From: Thiemannella venezuelensis
Lineage (GTDB): Bacteria > Actinomycetota > Actinomycetes > Streptosporangiales > Streptosporangiaceae
Assembly (NCBI RefSeq): GCF_014203605.1
Contig: NZ_JACHJJ010000002.1
Location: 186,001-250,000 of the forward strand
Length of the DNA stretch: 64,000 nucleotides
Reading direction: 5' to 3'
Within the stretch, counting starts at the first letter, position 1. Each line of letters begins with the position of its first letter. Shown here one piece after another: positions 60,151 to 64,000 of this stretch. Under the pieces are notes generated by a model. That model had not been told where the DNA came from. It saw only the letters and a list, made by a program, of their open reading frames with translations, and did no database searches. The translations under genes were made by a program, and so were the position numbers.

Positions 60151-61553
60151 CCCTCCCGGCGGCGGAAGTCCTCGCGCACGGCGTGGGGGACCGGCACGAC
60201 CTGCCGATCCCGCTGTTCTACGCCTTCGCCGGGGCCTTCGCGGCGCTGTTCGCCTCGTTCCTGGGGCTCGCCCTGCTCTGGGCGGACTCCCGGTTCAGGG
60301 GCGGCGCGGCGGGGCGGCCGGTGCGGCTCCCCGAGGGTCCGCGGACCCGCTGGACCCTGCGGATCCTCGGCCTGGCCGGGACCGCCTTCACCGCTGCGTG
60401 GATGGTCCTGGGCCCCGACGACCCGGAGCGGAACCCGGCCGCCCACCTGGTCTACGTGGTCCTCTGGGTCGGGCTCGTCCCGGCGTCGCTGCTGTTCGGC
60501 CCGGTCTGGAAGCTGCTCAACCCGCTGCGCACGATCCATCTGCTCGTGAGCGGCCGGGGCGGCGGCCGCAGCGGCGGCACCCGCGACGACCCCGGGGCCC
60601 GCGGCCCCGCCCCCTTCGGCTACTGGCCGGCCGCGCTCGGCCTGGCCGCCTTCACCTGGATGGAGCTGGTCTCCCCGGAACCGGCCTCGACGACCACCCT
60701 GCTGGTCTTCTTCGCCCTGTACGGCGCGGCGCATGTGACGGGGGCCTTCGTCTACGGCCCGGTCTGGTTCGACCGGGCCGACGCCTTCGAGGTCTACTCC
60801 GCCCTGATCGGCAGGCTGGCCCCGCTGGGCCGCAGGGACGACGGCAGGCTCGTGCTGCGCAACCCCTTCGACGGGCTCGACGCCCTGCGCCCCGCCCGCG
60901 GCCTGGTCGCCACCGTGTGCGTGCTGCTCGGCTCGACCGGCTACGACGGCTTCTCCGGCTCCCCGTGGTGGGTGGAGACCCTGCAGACCGGGCCGCTGGG
61001 CCGTACCGCCACCGGCACCCTCGGCCTGCTCGCCGCGATCCTCCTGGTGGCGCTGCTGTTCGGAGCGTGCGCCGGCGCGGCAGGGCTGATCGGGGGCGCC
61101 CGTACGGCGGGCGCGGCAGGAGCGGCCGGAGCAAGCGGAGCGGCGGGGACGATCAGAGCGGCGGGGACGGCCGGGGGAGCCGTACCCGCCGGGGCGCCCG
61201 CCGTACCGGCCGGGACCGGGACGGCCCCGAGGTTCGCCCACTCGCTGGTCCCGATCGCGGTCGGCTACCTGGTCGCGCACTACTTCTCCCTCCTCGTCAT
61301 CGAGGGGCAGCAGGCGGCGATCCTCTCCCTCGGCCTGGACCGGACCGTGGACGCCGAGGCCGTCGGCCCCGGCGTGATCGCCTCCGTCCAGGTCCTGGCC
61401 ATCGTGGGCGGCCACGTCGCGGGCGTCGTCGCCGCCCACGACCGCTCCGTCCGGCTCTTCGCCCCGGCGAGGGCGGTCGCCGGGCAGATCCCGCTGCTGG
61501 TCCTGATGATCTGCTACACCGTCGGCGGGCTCACCCTCCTGTTCGCGGCATGA
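60147..61553 (+). CDS. Polytopic membrane protein of the beta-helix operon
   Basis: 468 residues from the ATG at 60147 (ATGA overlap) and about 10 TM helices. It opens LAHGVGDRHDLPIPLFYAFA, with His residues before helix 1. Later helices include LVYVVLWVGLVPASLLFGPV followed by WKLLNPLRTIH, and VPIAVGYLVAHYFSLLVIEG. A Gly/Ala-rich cytoplasmic loop (about 310-350) varies. I do not recognise a named family. The fixed order beta-helix, cupredoxin-like lipoprotein and this protein suggests a membrane complex, perhaps moving or inserting a metal. Confidence 0.7.
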   Translation: MTLPAAEVLAHGVGDRHDLPIPLFYAFAGAFAALFASFLGLALLWADSRFRGGAAGRPVRLPEGPRTRWTLRILGLAGTAFTAAWMVLGPDDPERNPAAHLVYVVLWVGLVPASLLFGPVWKLLNPLRTIHLLVSGRGGGRSGGTRDDPGARGPAPFGYWPAALGLAAFTWMELVSPEPASTTTLLVFFALYGAAHVTGAFVYGPVWFDRADAFEVYSALIGRLAPLGRRDDGRLVLRNPFDGLDALRPARGLVATVCVLLGSTGYDGFSGSPWWVETLQTGPLGRTATGTLGLLAAILLVALLFGACAGAAGLIGGARTAGAAGAAGASGAAGTIRAAGTAGGAVPAGAPAVPAGTGTAPRFAHSLVPIAVGYLVAHYFSLLVIEGQQAAILSLGLDRTVDAEAVGPGVIASVQVLAIVGGHVAGVVAAHDRSVRLFAPARAVAGQIPLLVLMICYTVGGLTLLFAA

Positions 61554-62128
61554 TGGAGGCCGTGGGATCCTCCGTACGACGAAGCCCGGTCCAGCAGCGC
61601 AGCGTGGAACGGGTGAACCAGATGCTCGACGCGGCCGCCGCCCTGCTCGACGAGGGCGGCTACGACGCACTGAGCACCCGCGCCGTGGCGGTCCGCGCCG
61701 AGGTGCCGATCGGCTCGATCTACCACTTCTTCCGCGACAAGCGCGGCCTGGCCGACGCCCTGGCCCGGCGCAACCTGGAGAGCTTCCTCGCCGGGATCGA
61801 CCGGCGGCTGGACGGCGCGACGCACTGGCAGGCCATCGTCGACCTGGTCGTCGACGAGTACGTCGAGATGAAGCGCACGGTCCCCGGCTTCGCGGTCGTG
61901 GACTTCCACGGCAACCGCGTGGTCGCCGAGTCCCTGGCCGCCCACCTCGCCCAGCGCATCGCCCCGGTCGACGCCGACGCCCTGACCCGCCCGCTCCTGG
62001 TCGCCGTCGAGGCCGCCGACGCCCTCCTCAAACTCGCCTTCCGCGAGTCACCGGAGGGCGACCCCTACTACGTCACCGAGACCAAGGAACTCCTCCGCGC
62101 CTACCTCGGCCGTGCCCTGCCCCACTGA
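61550..62128 (+). CDS. TetR-family regulator at the end of the beta-helix operon
   Basis: 192 residues; start ATG 61550 (or 61553) overlapping the previous stop. HTH at about 20-66: MLDAAAALLDEGGYDALSTR, AVAVRAEVPIGSIYHFFRDK. The C-terminal part has VDLVVDEYVEMKRTVPGFAV and RPLLVAVEAADALLKLAFRE. Co-transcription suggests it controls its own operon, with the GAACATTGTTC palindrome at 57713 as the first candidate site. Confidence 0.9.
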   Translation: MMEAVGSSVRRSPVQQRSVERVNQMLDAAAALLDEGGYDALSTRAVAVRAEVPIGSIYHFFRDKRGLADALARRNLESFLAGIDRRLDGATHWQAIVDLVVDEYVEMKRTVPGFAVVDFHGNRVVAESLAAHLAQRIAPVDADALTRPLLVAVEAADALLKLAFRESPEGDPYYVTETKELLRAYLGRALPH

Positions 62129-62191
62129 GTGCGGGGCCCGGCCGCCGGTGACGGGGCGGCAGCGCGACCGCCTTCCCGGATGCCTTCCGGC

Positions 62192-63307
62192 TCAGGCCAC
62201 GAGCAGGCGGAGGCCGAGATCTGCCGCGTCGAGGCCGGCGAGACCGCTGTTGCGCTCGGCCCACCGGCCGGAGCCGAGGTCGTCGCCGAGGCTCCGTACC
62301 GCCCGCTGCTCGGCCTCCGGCCCGACCCTCGTCCACACCGACATCGCACGGCGCACGTGATCCTCCAGATACGCCGCCGGTCGGCGCCAGTACGCCTCGA
62401 ACAGGCCGTCGGCGCAGTCCCACGGGATGGGCACCGGCTCGGCGCGGGCGCCGATCGCGTCGGCCATCCCGGCGAGCGAGGGAAATTCCGCGAGGACGGT
62501 GGCGAACTCGGGCAGGTAGTCGCGGGTGAGCCAGAAGCGGTCCCGCCATCCGGGTTCGTCGGTGTCGAACGTGAGCACCACCACGCGGTGGGCCACGCGC
62601 CGCATCTCGCGCAGCCCCGCCATCGGGTCCCCCCAGTGGTGAACGGTGGAGACGGCCATCGCGACGTCGAAGGAGCGGTCCTCGAACGGCAGGCTCTCCG
62701 CGGCGGCGGCCACGCACGGCGCCGAGCCGGCAGGCCGCTGCCCCCGCATGACCGCCGACGGCTCCACCGCGGTCACGTCGCGATCGGCAGGCTCGTAGGA
62801 GCCGGTGCCGGCCCCGACGTTCAGCACCGTCCGCGCGTCCCCGAGCGCGTCCCAGATCTGCGCGGCGATCCGCGGCTCGGTACGCCGTGTCGCGGTGTAA
62901 GCGCCGCCGATCGCGTCGTACAGCCGTGCGCCGAGCATCTCCAGTTGCTCCTCCGGCGTCACTTCCAGTCCCTTCGCCCGTGCCGCAAGCTCCCTGTCGA
63001 TGGCCGCCACCATGGCGTCAGCGCGATCACGCCGCTCCAGCAGCAGGCCGCGCAGCCGGCGCAGGTGCGCGACCGCGTCGGTGGACGGGTCGCCGACCAG
63101 TTCCGCGACCTCCCGCAGCCCGAAGCCCAACCGCCGGTAGGCCAGCACCTCCCGCAGCCGCTCCACGTCGCCCGCCGAATAGGCCCGGTACCCGGCCGCC
63201 GTCCGCGCCGACGGCCGGACGAGTCCGATCCCGTCATAGTGATGCAGCGTGCGGACGCTCACGCCGGCCAGCCCGGCCACGTGCCCCACGGTCCAGTGAT
63301 CCTCCAC
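62192..63307 (-). CDS. MerR-family regulator fused to a class I methyltransferase domain
   Basis: 371 residues from GTG 63307. This start is chosen because a MerR-type promoter ends 7 nt before it; the longer ORF start at 63352 lies inside that promoter. Residues 1-115 are a MerR HTH plus dimerisation helix (TVGHVAGLAGVSVRTLHHYD, GYRAYSAGDVERLREVLAYR). At about 125 (TPEEQLEMLG) it passes directly to a complete methyltransferase-like domain: DAIGGAYTATRRTEPRIAAQ, VLNVGAGTGSYEPADRDVTA (SAM motif), FDVAMAVSTVHHWGDPMAGL. The MerR protein may sense SAM or a methylation substrate through this domain. Convergent with the TetR gene. Confidence 0.8.
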   Translation of the reverse strand: MEDHWTVGHVAGLAGVSVRTLHHYDGIGLVRPSARTAAGYRAYSAGDVERLREVLAYRRLGFGLREVAELVGDPSTDAVAHLRRLRGLLLERRDRADAMVAAIDRELAARAKGLEVTPEEQLEMLGARLYDAIGGAYTATRRTEPRIAAQIWDALGDARTVLNVGAGTGSYEPADRDVTAVEPSAVMRGQRPAGSAPCVAAAAESLPFEDRSFDVAMAVSTVHHWGDPMAGLREMRRVAHRVVVLTFDTDEPGWRDRFWLTRDYLPEFATVLAEFPSLAGMADAIGARAEPVPIPWDCADGLFEAYWRRPAAYLEDHVRRAMSVWTRVGPEAEQRAVRSLGDDLGSGRWAERNSGLAGLDAADLGLRLLVA

Positions 63308-63314
63308 GGAACCG

Positions 63315-63345
63315 ACTATGCCGCCTGACGCCACGTGAGGGTCAA
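63315..63345 (-). promoter_or_regulatory. MerR-type promoter with 19-bp spacer and dyad
   Basis: On the minus strand: -35 TTGACC (63345-63340), 19-bp spacer, -10 CATAGT (63320-63315). Inside the spacer the dyad CCTGACG-CCA-CGTGAGG (63324-63340, plus-strand reading) has one mismatch. Long 19-bp spacers with a central dyad are the mark of MerR-activated promoters. The transcript would start at the GTG at 63307, so it is leaderless and autoregulated. Confidence 0.7.
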
Positions 63346-63442
63346 GACTCACTCACGGCGGCAAGGCTTGAGCTCGCGGCCAAGGTGCAGGTGAGCCCGC
63401 CGTATCGGAACGGCGTCCCTCCTGCCCGGTGACCTCCGGCCG

Positions 63443-64000
63443 TCAGCGGCGGCGGGGGCCGACGAGGACGGCGGGGTCGAAGACGATCTCGTACGGCTCG
63501 ACGAGGGAGAGCAGCTCCCCGGCCCGCGCGGCGGCGATCTTGACGGACTCGCCCTCCTCGGCGGCGAACACCTCCACCAGGGGCATCACGCCCTCGCCGT
63601 GCAGCTCCACCCGCATGAACACCGGGACCCCGGCCGCGGCGTAGGACGCGGGCTTGACGAGGTAGTCGCGCTTGCGGTTGCTGGGACTGACGATCTCGAC
63701 GGCCATGAGGACGTCGCCGGAGTCCAGCACGACCTCGTTGGCGATGATGGGCTCCGCCCACCCGACCACGACGTCCGGGATGAACCCCTCCTCGCGGACC
63801 CGGACGTTCGCCGCCTCCACCACCTCGACGTCGTCCGGGGCGGCGTCGTCGAGGATGCGCACCAGCCGCTTCGCGCAGAGCGCGTGGCCGGAGGCGGGGG
63901 CAGGACTCACGACGAAACTCCCGTCGATGAGCTCGATGCGCTCCTCGGTCTCGGGAAGCGCCAGCCAGTCCTCGACGGTGTAGGGCCCGTGCTGCGAAGG
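63443..64000 (-). CDS. Uma2-family (DUF820) PD-(D/E)XK nuclease-like protein, 5' end beyond the window
   Basis: Partial: 185 C-terminal residues, running off the right edge. The visible start YTVEDWLALPETEERIELID followed by GSFVVSPAPASGHALCAKRL is the typical Uma2 N-terminal region, so only a few residues are missing. The nuclease-like core is present: EEGFIPDVVVGWAEP (Asp), VLMAVEIVSPSNRKRDYLVK (Glu-x-x-Ser, Lys), YAAAGVPVFMRVEL. Uma2 proteins are abundant in actinomycetes, with unclear biological role. An internal GTG at 63910 is not the true start. Confidence 0.9.
   Translation of the reverse strand, partial: PSQHGPYTVEDWLALPETEERIELIDGSFVVSPAPASGHALCAKRLVRILDDAAPDDVEVVEAANVRVREEGFIPDVVVGWAEPIIANEVVLDSGDVLMAVEIVSPSNRKRDYLVKPASYAAAGVPVFMRVELHGEGVMPLVEVFAAEEGESVKIAAARAGELLSLVEPYEIVFDPAVLVGPRRR

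Overview
The window is chromosomal DNA of a very GC-rich actinomycete. The evidence is extreme G/C at codon third positions, many GTG starts, frequent ATGA/GTGA stop-start overlaps, and actinomycete-only families: a WhiJ-type XRE/DUF397/anti-sigma trio, an NpdG F420 reductase, DUF6421, CBU_0592 and DUF3467. By the look of the proteins I would place it in the Streptosporangiales (Streptosporangiaceae-like), with moderate confidence. No rRNA, tRNA or CRISPR array was found.

Layout. 1-2809: hydantoinase/oxoprolinase subunits HyuB (cut by the left edge) and HyuA. 2945-8254: a secreted catalytically dead trypsin-like protein overlapping a PknB-type Ser/Thr kinase, then a NarL-type two-component system. 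8383-11580: a membrane protein followed by a lower-GC accessory patch with a frameshifted IS5-type insertion sequence and three unknown genes. 11969-17293: NADP glutamate dehydrogenase, an APH-like kinase, a RibD-like reductase, the WhiJ-type trio and a secreted protein. 17486-19864: a decayed TIR-TPR gene and a TlpA/CcdA thiol-redox pair. 19904-24359: a glycosylation-type cluster (methyltransferase, DUF2064, GT2, polytopic membrane protein, sugar epimerase). 24840-30414: a Cys-rich small protein, then a coupled operon DUF6421 - SDR - threonine aldolase - tryptophan leader peptide - attenuator - trpS. 30557-38660: DUF3467, a divergent DUF305/DUF3105 pair, alanine dehydrogenase, a SecD-head/excalibur protein, a purine permease and a molybdenum hydroxylase subunit.

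39223-40716 is the most interesting locus. A 48-residue secreted pro-peptide gene, too short for ordinary gene calling, is divergent from an XRE-HTH/TPR regulator that has a TTA codon at residue 6. They share a 54-bp intergenic region. This is the layout expected of a peptide-pheromone (RRNPP-like) sensing system, in an actinomycete. It is followed directly by copC and a copD/ctaG fusion.

43779-53866 holds housekeeping and amino-acid genes: orphan HATPase, map, cyclase, LysR, npdG, a MocR regulator divergent from a trans-sulfuration enzyme, a threonine dehydratase and panB. 54026-57550 has two MFS transporters and a TetR regulator. 57737-62128 is a four-gene coupled operon: beta-helix protein, cupredoxin-like lipoprotein, polytopic membrane protein and TetR. 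62192-64000 has a MerR-methyltransferase fusion with a recognisable 19-bp-spacer promoter and an Uma2-family protein cut by the right edge.

Regulation visible in the sequence includes a trpS attenuator, a DasR-like palindrome before gdhA, several operator palindromes, strong hairpin terminators between convergent genes, and at least eight probable leaderless promoters with the -10 box 6-7 nt before the start codon.
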